DNA of 64,000 bases, from positions 60,893,369 through 60,957,368 of the forward strand of contig OX442314.1 in assembly GCA_949358305.1 (NCBI GenBank), read 5' to 3'. Below the pieces are notes generated by a model. That model saw only the letters and a program-made list of their open reading frames with translations. It searched no databases and was not told the DNA's origin. Both the position numbers and the translations under genes were made by a program. Origin of the DNA: Strigamia acuminata (taxonomy: Eukaryota > Arthropoda > Chilopoda > Geophilomorpha > Linotaeniidae). Each line of letters starts with the position of its first letter. The stretch's first letter is position 1. Positions 10,488 to 21,774 of the stretch are shown one piece after another.

Positions 10488-13141
10488 TATACTTTCAGAT
10501 TCTCGGTCCTTTCAAAATCTCGTATTTCCGAGACGAGATGCACTCGTCCCGAGACGAGATCTCGTACGAGACCGAGATCAAAACGAGATTTCATCCGAAA
10601 AGTTCAAAAACACATTTTTGCGCGATTTTAAGTCATTTTAACCATTTTCGACATTTCATAAGCCGTTTTTAATTATTTTTGATGTTTTTTGGCACGGTTT
10701 TGTTTATATTTTATTCTTTTTAGCACGATTTTAATCATTTTTGATGTTTTCAGCACAGTTTTAAATATATTTAAACATTTTTGAAGTTTTTTGCATGAAA
10801 ATGATTGAAAATGTAAATTTTTAAAATGAATAAATTAATTTGTACTTGTAAATTTGTAATCAACGTTTTTTTTAAAGTAACTTTTAAGCACACTCAAATC
10901 ACTCATAGTTTTGCAGACCATTCGCTCTCGTCTCTTGCTACGGTGGTTGCCAGCAACTGAGAAGTTCTGTTCGCTTCTAATCGACGTACATCTGATCAGT
11001 TTCAAAGCTTCTTCGAGTTTGGCAAGCTTTTCCGATTTAAATCCTGTTTTAATATATGCCTTAAAGTCCTCAGCAGTAAGGTCATTAGGATTTTTAGTTT
11101 TTACATTCAACCTTGTCCTTTTAGTCGGTTTTGGTACGAAATTCGATGTCGTTCGTCGTTTGACTGCAGCTTTTAAGCGTGATACGGGATCATCAGCAAC
11201 ACCATCGTGGTTTTGTGGTTCAGCAGAGGCTTCCACGACATCAACATCAACATTATCGTCGTCATCATCGTCTGTTTAAAAAATATTTTCTCCAAAGTCT
11301 AATTCCTTCTTTCACGATTTCATCCTTCTTTGACAATGTAAACGGAATGACATGCGGCTCATCCAGAACTCCCGGATTATTCAGAAACTTGAGCAAACTC
11401 ACAGTTAATTTCGGTCTTCTCTTAACGATTTCCGTTTCCAGCTCTTCTAGTAAGCGGTCTCTCAGGTGGGATTGTGTAATTCTTTGAGGAGAAATTCCAA
11501 CGCCCCTTCTGCCATGTTCAAATCCGATTCATCGCCACTAATTGCATCCATTGCCAATTTGCATGGTTGCAGAATTGCGATTAATTCAGGAACACTAGTT
11601 ACCAAGTGGTCAAGCCAAGGATGTCCGTAATCCTGGAGCGTTTGTTTAACAGCTGGCATCATTTCATTGAAGACAGTTAACATTTTCAACGAACTGTTCC
11701 AACGTGTCTTGACGTCGATGGCTAAAAGTTTGAATTTGATTCCAGCAGAATCAGCATTTTCTTTCAAAACTTTTACCAAATTCAGATTGTGCTTGAACTT
11801 TCGGATGGAATCTCGAACATCTCCCAGAGTTTGTGTAATACGCAGGTTTGGGTCGTATTCGTAGTCGTACGCTTCCACCTCTTCGTCAGATATTGCGCCA
11901 TCGGAACCATCAACACTCTCTGAATCGGAATCGTTTCGAATCGGAACAGTTTCTACATTTGACAATTCGCAGTCCTCATCACAAGTCTCGTCAGACATCC
12001 CGGATGAACAAGAATCATCAACGTTTTCGTTTCGTTTCGTTTTCCGTCGGATTGTCACGCGTTTGACACAAATGTGGATTCCGTGATCGTAGCAGATGTG
12101 ATGGAGTCGGTTAGATAGTCGACCGGTTTTCGTACAAACAGCTGCGCCATCCATAGTTTGTCCAATGCAATCTCTGTCAGGGTCAATATCGAAGTTTACC
12201 AATTGTTGGTTTTGCAACCTCAACAGTGTTTTGGCATCGCATTCTTTCCCCATTTCAATCATCCCAAGGTTCTGGTTATAACCGTTCGGTCCAAATAGAT
12301 GAACATTCATCAATTTAATTTGCTTGAATGTCGCTTCATCACTGACGTACGAAAATTTTGCTTCCTTCGACTTCAGCAATTTAATATCCTTTTTGACGGT
12401 ATTTTTAACGAATGCTGCAGCTTTGTAAACGATCTGTCGAACTTTCTCGGGATTCTTCGGTGCTTCCACTTTCGTATAACTTTCAATCAACTTCTGCACC
12501 GTGGGATTAGCGATTTGATTGAAACTGAGGCCAACACCTGCAGCTAGTTTTCCAACAATTTCATCGGTTAAACTGAGCTTATTGTTGAAATAAGAATCGA
12601 TCGGTTTTGTAGGCTGAGATTTCGTTAAAGTAGAATTTGTGTGTTTCTTGGGAACATATTGAAGTTTATGAACCTTCATCAAGTGCGAATGAATCTGTTT
12701 CGTATTGTAATCCGTTCGTTTGATGGATTTGTCTTTTGCGCCGCCGGGACAAAGAATGCATTCAACTGTGAATCGATCGTTCTTCAAAATCATGCAATGA
12801 TTTAGCCATTTCGTGTAAGTTCCAGTCGCAATTAAATCCATGTCGATTCGATCGTTATTCGAAGCTGCAGATGCAGATTCGCGGCAGAGGATAAGGATGA
12901 GACGATAAAGACACAATTCGAAAATAAAAATGTTTATTCTACTTTTACAACGTGCTTTTATAGCACAAAGAAACGTAATCGTTACGAGAATATACGAGAT
13001 GCAATGAAAACCAATCAAATCACGTTTACAATCGTAAATGTTAGTTGTACGTTTTTATAAATTTTATTGCATCTCGGCCTGTTCTCGGCCTGAAATCTCG
13101 TTTTGACGAGACCGAGATTTCGAGCGAGATCTGAAAGTATA
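10488..13141 (-). mobile_element. hAT-superfamily DNA transposon with 8-9 bp TSD
   Basis: A 2.65-kb element whose ends are inverted repeats: tatactttcagattctcgg on the left, the complement of ctgaaagtata on the right. ttgtaatac flanks it at 10479-10487 and 13142-13150, which is the 8-bp hAT-type duplication (the 9-bp identity makes the exact frame ambiguous). Subterminal regions are dense in GAGACGAGAT/GAGACCGAGAT words on both sides, typical of transposase-binding arrays. It inserted into the 22-bp tandem array. Its transposase is on the minus strand and is broken. Confidence 0.85.
10835..12841 (-). pseudogene. hAT transposase, frameshifted
   Basis: Minus-strand transposase with three recognisable parts. 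An N-terminal BED-type zinc finger has ECILCPGG with HSHLMKVH. A central catalytic region contains YVSDEATFKQ, the DGAAVC block and the hAT signature VKTRWNSSLKML. A C-terminal dimerisation segment contains TSIRSEQNFSVAGN and KSYFKKN. I place the start at the ATG at 12841, since the preceding residues of the open frame look like leader. The frame stops at 11462 (HNPT stop), but homology continues in another frame (LLEELETEIVKRRPKL) and again at 10835-11236. So there is at least one frameshift, unless a small intron is present. Acidic inserts such as DDSCSSGMSDETCDEDCELS interrupt the core. Confidence 0.8.
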
Positions 13142-14380
13142 TTGTAATACAGTTGTAATCAAAACATGATGTCGGAAAAAAAGCGGTAGCAAATCTTGTA
13201 TTTCTAACCTCAAACAATAAGCAGATTAATGTTAACCTTTTCTGCAGAATATTTTCTTGATTTGGTGTACAATTACTCTGCACAATTGTGCAGGGCCGTA
13301 AAGGTTTTCTTCAGAATTCTGCAGATATTTTTTACCTGGGAGTGCAAACCAAACGGAAAATTGCCTCGCTATTTACAAGTATAAATTAAGACTAGGCCAA
13401 AGGTTGAACTGAGCGCGTTGTGGCAATTCAAAATATAGGCTTGAATGTTGTTGCAATGGTGTATCAGTTGATTGATTCATGCAATTCAAAATGCATAAAT
13501 CATAAGAAATTATTCAAACGAGCAATCTGTGACAAAAATCCACACATTATTGGTTTCCTAGAAAAGGCAATTTCATCTTTTTCTTCATTAAAAGTAATCG
13601 GTGCAAGAAATCAAACCACCCCTGCTTAAGTGGTTGGATTCTCACCTTAAATTCAATATTGCAACTGCGGAATTATTTAAAAAAGAACAATTTAAATTTT
13701 TTAATGACTTATAGATTAAACTAGGAAGGAAACTAGAAACTAGAAAATGCACTTTCAGTTATTCGACATAAGGGTGAATTTATGGATCATCCAGATGCTC
13801 AAAAATTGTACTTCTCATTGAGAAAAGTGGTCACAAGTTTGCTTTTTACATCTAGTGATCAGGCAAATTGTAAGGAAGATTTTGATAAATTTCTTTTGGG
13901 AATTTCAGAGCTGACCCAGGAGAAAATATCATGTTCTATCAAAATTGCTTCACAACAATGTTAAAAGAAGATTAATAGAAAATATGCTGCCACTTACAAG
14001 TGCTTTGCTTGGTTTAAGGGATGTGATTCCACTTTGAGTAAGCTTTTACATGTGTTTTGCAATGTTAGAATTTTTGCATATGTTCTTAATATAACAGGCA
14101 GTTTGTTGTTAAACAAAATCGAGAAACAAAAAACTAACAAATTAAAAAAAACTTAATGCCATCCGACCACGTAATTCAGGAGCTAACGCCCTGTGAGCGA
14201 CGGGTCGGTTGTTGGTGTCGCGTGCCCTAGTGGCACCGCCAACACGAGTGATGAGAACTCCGGCCCCTAGACAACAGATTAAAGGTCAACAATCAACAAT
14301 CCGGAGTCCCTGTCTTCATTATTTACTACGTGAGCTCCAGTCCCACCGATGGTAATTAATCCCCAGGTTGCCACGAGAGA
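13142..14380. other. Unassigned stretch with broken ORF fragments
   Basis: The first 25 bp complete the tandem array. The plus strand then has short fragments (13420-13629 and 13782-13964) that look like pieces of one decayed protein, with a run near 13640 that reads WLDSHLKFNIATAELFKKEQ. I do not recognise the family. From 14160 the sequence is GC-richer and resembles repeat DNA bordering the gypsy fragment. Confidence 0.4.
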
Positions 14381-15010
14381 GTGCGACCCGTCACAATAGT
14401 GAGGGGATTTGATCATGAGCTCTTACGGGGTGATCCATTCCTGAAACAAGCAAGGTGTGTGTTGGACTATAATCTGCGAGAGGTTTTTGTGGGACGTGCA
14501 AATATTGAAAGACTAAAACCTGAAGTTTTCCCGATGTCTAGGAATCATTTGGAACAAAAATTCATTGGCAGAGTAACAAGTGCAATGAAAATTCTAGCTA
14601 TGCATGAATGCATGATTTCCATTGGGGTAAATAATAAAAATAATGAAGAACGTCTTCTGGTCACTACGAATTCAATGTACTGGGCCAGGGTTTATGTAAT
14701 AGCCCTGTGGCATTTGCTGCTTCTAGAAAAATTGGATCTCCCTGCTGAGCAGCGAAAAGATCAGAAATTACCGGAAACCATTGCTGCGGGTTCAAGATTT
14801 TGAGCACCTTCCGAAGAAAAGGAGATGATCTGTTAAGCAATTCGTGCTCCAAGAAGAAGAATTATTCAGAAGAAAGATATTCCTGGATAAGGAACGGTTA
14901 TTAATAGTTGTGCCAAAACACTTACAAAAAGATGTTCTACATGAAATGCAGGATGGCCTTCTGGGACCTCATTTGGGCCTTGCAAAAACATCGCTAATTT
15001 GTATCTCCTC
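14381..15010 (+). pseudogene. Ty3/gypsy remnant: protease end and integrase H2C2 finger
   Basis: The first frame contains VRGFDHELLRGDPFLKQARC followed by VLDYNLREVF, the shape of the C-terminal end of a retroviral-type protease. At about 14870-15000 another frame reads FLDKERLLIVVPKHLQKD then VLHEMQDGLLGPHLGLAKTS, matching the H2C2 zinc-binding domain at the start of gypsy integrases. RT and RNase H, which should lie between, are absent, so this is an internally deleted and frameshifted fragment. The middle of the first frame (residues 60-140) is not assigned. Confidence 0.55.
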
Positions 15011-15404
15011 GCATTTATAATGGCTTATAACGGATTGTGAGTAGAGCCAGTTTCCGTCCCACCGGGGACTCCTTTGACTCTTCTGGCACCATGACTGCTT
15101 TGCCGAGTTGCCTTTCCCAACCACTATACGGTCAGCCAGTGTTCGCCCAGCTTGTCAGCAACAGAACAGACCTTTGGAAAGGCAGTTCTCTCTTGAGCTC
15201 CAGCTGGAAAGTAACTTCGGTTAGAGACTCGCTAACTTATTAACTGCCTCGCCTTCAGAATTGCATTTAAGATATCAGGTTGCTCATTAATTATTATCGC
15301 TAGCATTACTTGAATTATAGTTAATTAATTTAGAGTGTTATTATCTTTTTTTATATAAGGTCTCTCTCATCACACCACTCAACTCCCTCCTCCCCTGCTA
15401 GGCC

Positions 15405-15495
15405 GGTTCACTCCTCCATGAGGGGGACGGCTTGGGCCATCAGGCGCTGTGTGGAGTGACGTAGGCCACTAGAGTGACCAAACGGTCACAATATT
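15405..15495 (+). repeat. Dispersed repeat, copy 1 (ccatgaggg...cggtcaca)
   Basis: A block running from ctcctccatgagggggacgg to accaaacggtcacaatatt. Divergent copies lie at 16300-16382 and 25695-25803. All share the gacggcttgg..gtgtggagtgacg..tggccaagcggtcacaa word order. It may be the end of an LTR or LINE; no coding content. Confidence 0.7.
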
Positions 15496-15514
15496 CGTTG
15501 AGGAACACTACAGT

Positions 15515-15960
15515 GTTACCGGATGTTTCAACTGTAATGTGTTCGGTCGTACCGCAAAAACATGTCAGCAGAACACCTGATTGAGATGCAGCAGTTCGCA
15601 TGAGATTAAGAAGTGCATAAACGAAGCCAGCTGTAGAAACTGTAGTTGGCAGAGGTTATCACCCTGCAACCACATTGCTAATGAATTCAGCTGTCTGGTC
15701 TTTCTGGACGGAATTCGGTGTGGTTGCCCAAGGACGGCGACCGGTTCCGTCCGATCTGTCTCCTACTTGTACTGGGAACAGTACTGGATAAGCTCATCAA
15801 TGGAAAGCTGATCTTTTCCTTAAAACCACAACAGATCCTGTCCCGGAACTGTTTGGTTTTCGGGCCCAGCGTCTGGCCCAGCGTCTGGCCCAGCCTCCGG
15901 CCCAGCGTCTGGCTGCAGACGACGTTCACTCCCGTTTTGTTCGTATTAAAGCCATTTCAG
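15515..15960 (+). pseudogene. Non-LTR retrotransposon remnant: zinc knuckles plus RT start
   Basis: Plus-strand fragments read CFNCNVFGRTAKTC (a CCHC-like knuckle with the His replaced) and then RCSSSHEIKKCINEASCRNC, the order seen in Jockey-type ORF1 nucleic-acid-binding tails. In the frame opened at 15718 there is PKDGDRFRPICLLLVLGTVL, then DKLINGKL, closely resembling the opening RT motif of LINEs (fRPIsLLpvlgKvlEkli). The join skips the endonuclease, so it is a deleted copy. A short tandem of tctggcccagc at 15867-15917 interrupts the frame. Confidence 0.5.
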
Positions 15961-16299
15961 CTTTCAATGTCGTATTACTGTGACGCCGCCCTTGCTGTAC
16001 TTCTAGAAGAGGATTGTCGTCGGGATCATTTTGAAGAGAGTCTTGAATATTTTGTCAATAAGAATGCAGTCAGGCTTGTAACCATACTGAGAATTTTTGG
16101 CGAGCCCATGGCGCCGGATCAGATAGTACATGGATTGATCAATTTAATCGAAAAGCTTAAGAGTTTGAGGAAACCCAATCTTATTGGTTTCCAAAAAACA
16201 AAGTAATTTATAATTTATACATATACGGTATTTATTTTATTTAGTGATAGCTTATATACATTTTTAATGCCTTTTTAGATGCGTAAGCTGTGATGGAAT

Positions 16300-16382
16300 A
16301 ATTCCATGAGGGAGACGGCTTGGAGCCACTAGGCGGTGTGTGGAGTGACGCAGGTCACCTAGGGTGGCCAAGCGATCACACA
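16300..16382 (+). repeat. Dispersed repeat, copy 2
   Basis: ccatgagggagacggcttgg through ggccaagcgatcacac, matching the repeat at 15405-15495 in the same orientation with scattered substitutions. Confidence 0.65.
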
Positions 16383-16754
16383 TTCTTAATTTAATCTTGT
16401 TGTGGGGCTTAGTTACATTCACCTCAAGCCACCTAACAGTATGCTATGTATTGATAATTTGATTATATCTTCCAAGACCTTTGACCAATGTGTAGTAGAT
16501 TTGGAATATTTGAATATTTTTCACTTCTAATGATTTTAATTACAAGATCTTTATAACTAAATTTAGTTATGACTTAAATTTCAGCCAAAACTTATTTCCA
16601 TTCGCCAACGGGGCCCCAACGAGCGGTGGTCCGCACATCTGTCTAGTGGCTCCCAAGAACTCGCAAGCCGAAACAACTAGGCGACAGGGAGGACTGGGAT
16701 GACGGGATCGGAAACATGTCGATTCGTCTGCGATAGGAATTGATAAATTAACCG

Positions 16755-16895
16755 ACCGATGAGCCGGGCCGAGATGAACTACACGGCCACAGAGCGGGAA
16801 TGCCTTGCAATTATTTTTGAAATCCAAAAATTCAGACCTTATGTATATGGACAAAAATTTTATATAGTCACAGATCATGAGCGGATAGGAATTGG
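16755..16895 (+). pseudogene. Ty3/gypsy RNase H fragment
   Basis: The plus strand reads MNYTATERECLAIIFEIQKF then RPYVYGQKFYIVTDHE, the classic gypsy RNase H block (YtatErEcLAivwaikkfRpYlyGrkF.vvTDH) with the catalytic Asp before His retained. It is cut off on both sides and no neighbouring RT or integrase continues in frame. Confidence 0.8.
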
Positions 16896-16992
16896 CACTC
16901 TCAGCGGAAAAGGTCACTATAGCGACCGTTCGGAGTAAAATAGGAGTAAAATAAATAGTTTTAATGAAGGGTAATAAAAAAATTGCACTTAA

Positions 16993-17195
16993 ACAAGAAC
17001 ATGCACCATGTCATTTCTTGACAATTTTTTTTTATTGTTTTTCAATTTTTTCAATTCATTTTTATTACTTTTCAATTTTTTCTATTTATTTTTATTACTT
17101 TTTAATTTTTTCTATTCATTTTTATTATTTTTCAATGTTTTCTATTCATTTTTCATTACTTTTCAATTTTTTTTTTAATTTAATCACAACGAAGA
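16993..17195. repeat. T-rich tandem repeat, block 1
   Basis: Roughly 28-bp units of ttttcaattttttctattca followed by tttttatta, preceded by atgtcatttcttgac. A second block at 17615-17800 has the same lead-in and unit, about 620 bp away. Confidence 0.8.
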
Positions 17196-17614
17196 CCTAA
17201 CCAATCCAACCAAAGGAGAAGCTTGTGTCATCAAATGTCCACAGAATTACAATTGGTGGCAAGCGGTTTTTAAAAACAGGCCGGCAAACAAGGCAAAATA
17301 AATGTTTTCTGCGTGGATTTCGGAATTAAGGACACCATTTGTCGCGGTCCTGAAAATTTTGTGCGCATTTGGCCCCATTTCCTTTGTTTTTTCCCATTTT
17401 GATTATAAATTGTTCTGATTTCTTTAAATAATCTTTTCCCCTTTTTATTTTCAATTGTAGCATTTTCCTTTGCTAATTTTTGTCATTTATCTTTTCTTTC
17501 GCTTGGTTTTGAAAATGTTCACCAGACATAAAATTCAGATTTCAAAAACAGATGCTGTCTTTGGTAACCGAAGCTACCCCCATGGTGACGTATTAAGAGT
17601 TGCAGCGCCTGAGA
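17196..17614. other. Spacer between two T-rich blocks
   Basis: No ORF or motif that I can support. The two flanking T-rich blocks share their lead-in, so this may be the unique middle of one larger repeat unit. Confidence 0.4.
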
Positions 17615-17800
17615 ACATGACCCATGTCATTTCTTGACTATTTTTTTATTATTATTTTTCAATTTTTTCTATTTATTTTTATAATTTTTCAATTTTTTCT
17701 ATTCTTTTTTATAAGTTTTCAATTTTTTCTATTCATTTTTCTTATTTTTCAATTTTTTCTATTCACTTTTTATTATTTTTCAATTTTTTTTTCAATTTTT
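17615..17800. repeat. T-rich tandem repeat, block 2
   Basis: Begins with ccatgtcatttcttgac like block 1 and continues with ttttcaattttttctatt units of about 28 bp. The three plus-strand ORFs over it are low-complexity shadows. Confidence 0.8.
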
Positions 17801-18039
17801 TCAGAGCGAAGAGCATCAATTAACCAATCCAACTACATGACAAGGAACTCTATAGAATTCTTCAAAATTATAAATCTTTGATCATTTTGAAATGGTAGTT
17901 ATAATTGTAAAGTGTGCACACGCTTAATTGTGTTTAGTTTGTGTATATAGAGCCAGCTTAGAGCTAAATATACTTTAAAAAAAAGCCCACGAACGACTCA
18001 CTTTTCATATTCATTTGTCATTGAAAGAAATGAATTTTT

Positions 18040-18462
18040 ATAGTCACTTTTGGCAAATACTACACTCACACATTGAGTGCAAGCCTACATTACCAGGTGA
18101 GAACAACTCCCATGCTGGAATTTGTACACAAACCACCACCTTTCAAAATACACCAACCAGTTTTATGAAAAATAAGAAAACTGCATGCATTTCAGCTTCC
18201 ACTCTGCTTATTAACCCCGAAAATGAAAAAAAAAAATAAAAAACAAAAAAAAATTCAAATTCAACTTCAACCTGCAGCGAAATGACTGAATATAGTACAA
18301 ATAAAAATGTTGTGGGCATTTGAGCTACACCGTATTCTAAGCAATGGCCAACAACTCGCTTTACATGTTCATTTGTCACTTTTGGTAAATGCTACACTCC
18401 ACATTGAATGCAGGCCTACTATACTAAGTGAGAACGACTCCCCAATGCTGGAATCTATACAG
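18040..18462. repeat. Direct duplication of about 90 bp, two diverged copies
   Basis: Copy one (about 18044-18131) and copy two (about 18373-18461) share cacttttggyaaatrctacac, gagtgcaagcctac/gaatgcaggcctac, gtgagaac and atgctggaat. About 240 bp of A-rich sequence lies between. No coding content is evident from 17880 to 19390. Confidence 0.75.
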
Positions 18463-19189
18463 GAATTATCGGATAAATAAAGCAAACAAACCTGCAAATG
18501 CGAAGGAGAACGACAGCAATAAAAACGAAAAGCGGCATCCATCATGAAAATGGCTCCTGATAACACTTGCTCGAGTCGTGATTGGCTCGAAACGGAGCAC
18601 ACTCCCGCCATCTAGCGAGCTGAAAAAGCAACGTAAAATGCCAATTTTAAATAGACTACAAAATTAACCAAACCGGATGATGAAATATACGCATTACACA
18701 ATGCTTCAGAAGCAAAACAAAACAAAAACTAACAAATAAATGCTTAAGAAACCCAACGGACAATTTTCCGAGTTGAAAAAATTCGGATATTGTATTAAAG
18801 AGCTATAAAGACAACTCAACTGCAGGTTTTGACGTCATAAAGATGGACGGCCAGTCGTGATATCAACAATGCTCTGAACAGGTGGATAAATGTCCATGTG
18901 ATCCTTGGTTTATGGTTGAATTGTGCAAGAGAGACTTTATAATTTTGAATTAATATTTTTAACTATTCAAAAAGGACTTGAAATTGTTTTCAAAAACAAT
19001 TGTTTTTTTTTCTTCCAATTTTGATCAATTTCGTAATAAATAAATAAATTTTTTAAATAAATATTAGCTACATTTTTTATTTTAAAACCTTCACAAATAT
19101 GCTAAATTTTAGTATGTTTAAACAAATATTAGAGATTTTTCAGCGACAAAAAAAATAAAAATCTACTTAATCAAAAGAAACAAATAAAT

Positions 19190-19272
19190 AAAAATCAAAA
19201 TTTACAAAATCAAAAAAATCAAAATTTACAAAATCAAAAAAATCAAAATTTACAAAATCAAAACAATCAGTA
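19190..19272. repeat. 22-bp A-rich tandem repeat
   Basis: Three and a half copies of a unit reading aatcaaaatttacaaaatca plus aa, inside a longer A-rich region downstream of the Paip1-like gene. Confidence 0.85.
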
Positions 19273-19396
19273 TTCCAAAAATGAATTCAAACAAAAAAAA
19301 AGCCAAAAACTACAAAAATTACAAAAAATAATCGAAATACACACCAAACTATTAAAAAATAAATAAACACGACCAAATCCTGCCCGTTTCTTCCCA

Positions 19397-20293
19397 TCAC
19401 CAACTCAGAAACGTCCTGTAGGCGCCGACCATCTCCTCTGTCATTCCCTCGTCGTCCATCGTCGGATTATGCACATAAGTATTCAAAAACTGCAACTCTT
19501 CGCGCGTTTCCCGCTCGTAAACCTCCGAATTCCCACACGCCGCATCGTCCTGCTCGTCCCGGCCCCAATTCGAGTTCCGCAGCTCCAGCACTCCCAACAA
19601 AACCTCCCTGCGCAACACGCTAACAGAATTATTCTCGTCGTTCAAAACGCACCTCAAATTCCGCAGCACTCGGTCGAAACAATTCTCTCTCTCCGCCCCG
19701 ACCACGAATTCGTCCATCATGACCGCGCCGACGAGTTTCAACACGTTCCCGACGCACTTCAAATTCTCCTCCGTCGGAATCCCGATCAACAACGTCAACA
19801 AATGGCACACGGAGTTGCCGAAATACGTCGACTTGAGTTCCTGATAACGCGTGAAACTGCACAGGAGTTCCCCGAAGAAGTAAACGAGTCCGTGGAATCG
19901 GGTCAAATTCGTGCGCAGCGTCGTCCCGCTTCGCTCGATTTCGTCGCGGCATTTTGCGCGCAGTAGCTCGAGGAAAACGAGGTTTAAATCGAGTGCGATA
20001 AAATGACACAAGCGGGCGCCATTGTACCGGAGGGACGGCTCCATGATGCATCTGTCGAGGATGATGGAGACGGCGGCGCGGAATAGTTTTTCGTTGCCCA
20101 GGAGTTGCTTCAGTCGGTCCAAACACACGCCTTTGTAGAGGTTGAATATCGCCGGGTCCCCCGATAGAATCGTCATCATTTTGTCGACTTCCGCGAGTAG
20201 TTTGCGGTCGCGAAGTTCTTCCGCGGTCGGCGGAGGGCCGGGCACGAATTCTTTCGCCAGCGCCGATAAATTGCTTTTGCTTGAGTCCGCCAT
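19397..20293 (-). CDS. Paip1: Paip1-like translation regulator (PAM2 + MIF4G domain)
   Basis: A complete intronless 298-aa frame. Residues 7-19 read SNLSALAKEFVPG, a good PAM2 motif (A, E, F and P at the conserved positions), the peptide that docks onto the MLLE domain of poly(A)-binding protein. Residues of about 30-230 are helical and Leu-rich with RLKQLLGNEKLFRAAVSIIL, then RFHGLVYFFGEL and GNVLKLVGAVMMDE, the HEAT-like repeat pattern of MIF4G domains. An acidic tail (NPTMDDEGMTEEM, then AYRTFL) ends the protein. PAM2 followed by MIF4G is the architecture of Paip1, which links PABP to eIF4A/eIF3 and stimulates cytoplasmic translation. Vertebrate Paip1 is longer (over 400 aa), so an intronless short form or retrocopy is possible. 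Codon use is GC-richer than the surrounding DNA, consistent with a maintained gene. The ATG lies about 60 nt from a TATA box. Confidence 0.78.
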   Translation of the reverse strand: MADSSKSNLSALAKEFVPGPPPTAEELRDRKLLAEVDKMMTILSGDPAIFNLYKGVCLDRLKQLLGNEKLFRAAVSIILDRCIMEPSLRYNGARLCHFIALDLNLVFLELLRAKCRDEIERSGTTLRTNLTRFHGLVYFFGELLCSFTRYQELKSTYFGNSVCHLLTLLIGIPTEENLKCVGNVLKLVGAVMMDEFVVGAERENCFDRVLRNLRCVLNDENNSVSVLRREVLLGVLELRNSNWGRDEQDDAACGNSEVYERETREELQFLNTYVHNPTMDDEGMTEEMVGAYRTFLSW

Positions 20294-20349
20294 TTTGGTT
20301 CCTTGCGATGATTTGGTCTTCGTGACAAAGTAGGTGATTTTTGATAATT

Positions 20350-20445
20350 GCGAAGTCTTATATAGGTGTTTGAATTGGATACGTGGCGGTTTTTGATTGG
20401 TTTGTGACGTATTCGGTTGTGATTTGCCCGGGTGTGATTGATTTG
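20350..20445 (-). promoter_or_regulatory. TATA-box promoter with inverted CCAAT boxes for the Paip1-like gene
   Basis: On the minus strand CCTATATAAGAC lies about 60 nt upstream of the ATG, so a start near 20330 would leave a short leader. Further upstream are two CCAAT words (gattgg on plus at 20397-20402 and an equivalent nearby) and a CRE-like tgacgta next to the first. This supports the gene being transcribed rather than a dead copy, but is motif reading only. Confidence 0.5.
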
Positions 20446-20599
20446 TGACGAGTTTGATTCGTTTTGCGCATCGGAATGCCGAAAACCAATCAGAAATCAG
20501 TTTCTTTGTTAGATAAATAATCGATTAATCGTTCTGGTTGCTCCGTATGATCGTTTAACACTCGTTGGTCGACGTTGTGAGGATTTTCGAAGCGTTTAA

Positions 20600-21770
20600 T
20601 GGCCAAAAACGTTGAAATGTCACCCGTGGAATGTGTTTGTGCGCCGTCCGGCGAACGTGTCGATCCTCGTCGGTTGTTTTTGGAGGAAATTAGTTAAAAA
20701 CATGGACGAATTTACAAACGACAGTAACGAGTTGAATCGATGTTTTTGTCATTATTTTAATTCACATTTTAATATCATGACATACCGTAAGAATATAAGA
20801 GGTACCACTGGATGGACAGCACTTCACTGCAATGCTTCTGTGGTTTGAATATTGATATGTTTAATTTATTTATTTCCCACTAATTTTGCAAGGTCAATCA
20901 TTGCTTTATTCTCACTGCTGTTTGTACCTTGAAATTGTTTGCACACAATGCTAATACATGATTAATTCGATTGTTAAAGGTAATATAGGCGACAAGATGC
21001 AACATAAATATATTTTTTCGTTGCAAAAGTACAAAAATGTATGTTTTTTCTTTGGTTAAAATAGAAGTTCCGGCACTTTCCAGTAAAAATGCATGTTTAA
21101 GACAATTAAATACACTTAGTTGACAAAGAATGCATTTTTAGTCATGTAAGTATTTTTTTGGTGAAAAATAATTTTTAGATGCACTTAAATCCACTTTCTA
21201 GTAGCAAATATGCATTAAATGCACAGAATTGTCGAAAATAATCGATCCAGTGTCACCTATTCCGTAGAAACACCAAAACATAAAAGTTAACATTTATTTT
21301 AAAAGTTTACTTGAACTCTTTGGAAATTTTTTTAAAACAACTAATCAAGTCGATAAACTATCGAAAGACTCATCTTTGCACCTAAAACAGCTTTCCACAA
21401 CACTTAACAATAAATATACATATTAAACAATAAATACCAAAAGTTACGAATCTTTTTATGAATTAAAATTAACTGTTTTTGTACTGATATACAAAAAAAG
21501 TTATTTTTTAAAATAATCTTTGCTGCACTGTTCATGTCCATTTCTGCTCGGTTCACTGTTTCTGTCTCTGTCCACTGTCCACTTGCTCCATCCGGTGTCC
21601 ACTTATTCCGTCCGATCTTCAATGCTCTATTAACTATCCACTTTCAGTTCCCTGTCCCTGGAACCCTGTAAAGAATAAATAAATTTAAAACTCTAATTAC
21701 TAAATACAACAATTCCAGCTACGATTACCAACAAAAAGGGCGTTTTTCTTGTCAGTAGTGGGCCCTGCAA
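20600..21770. other. Intergenic stretch without a supported gene
   Basis: One 78-codon plus-strand ORF (20612-20848) shows no recognisable motif. The rest is AT-rich with repeated tgcattt words near 21050-21230. Nothing else can be supported. Confidence 0.4.
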
Positions 21771-21774
21771 CCTT

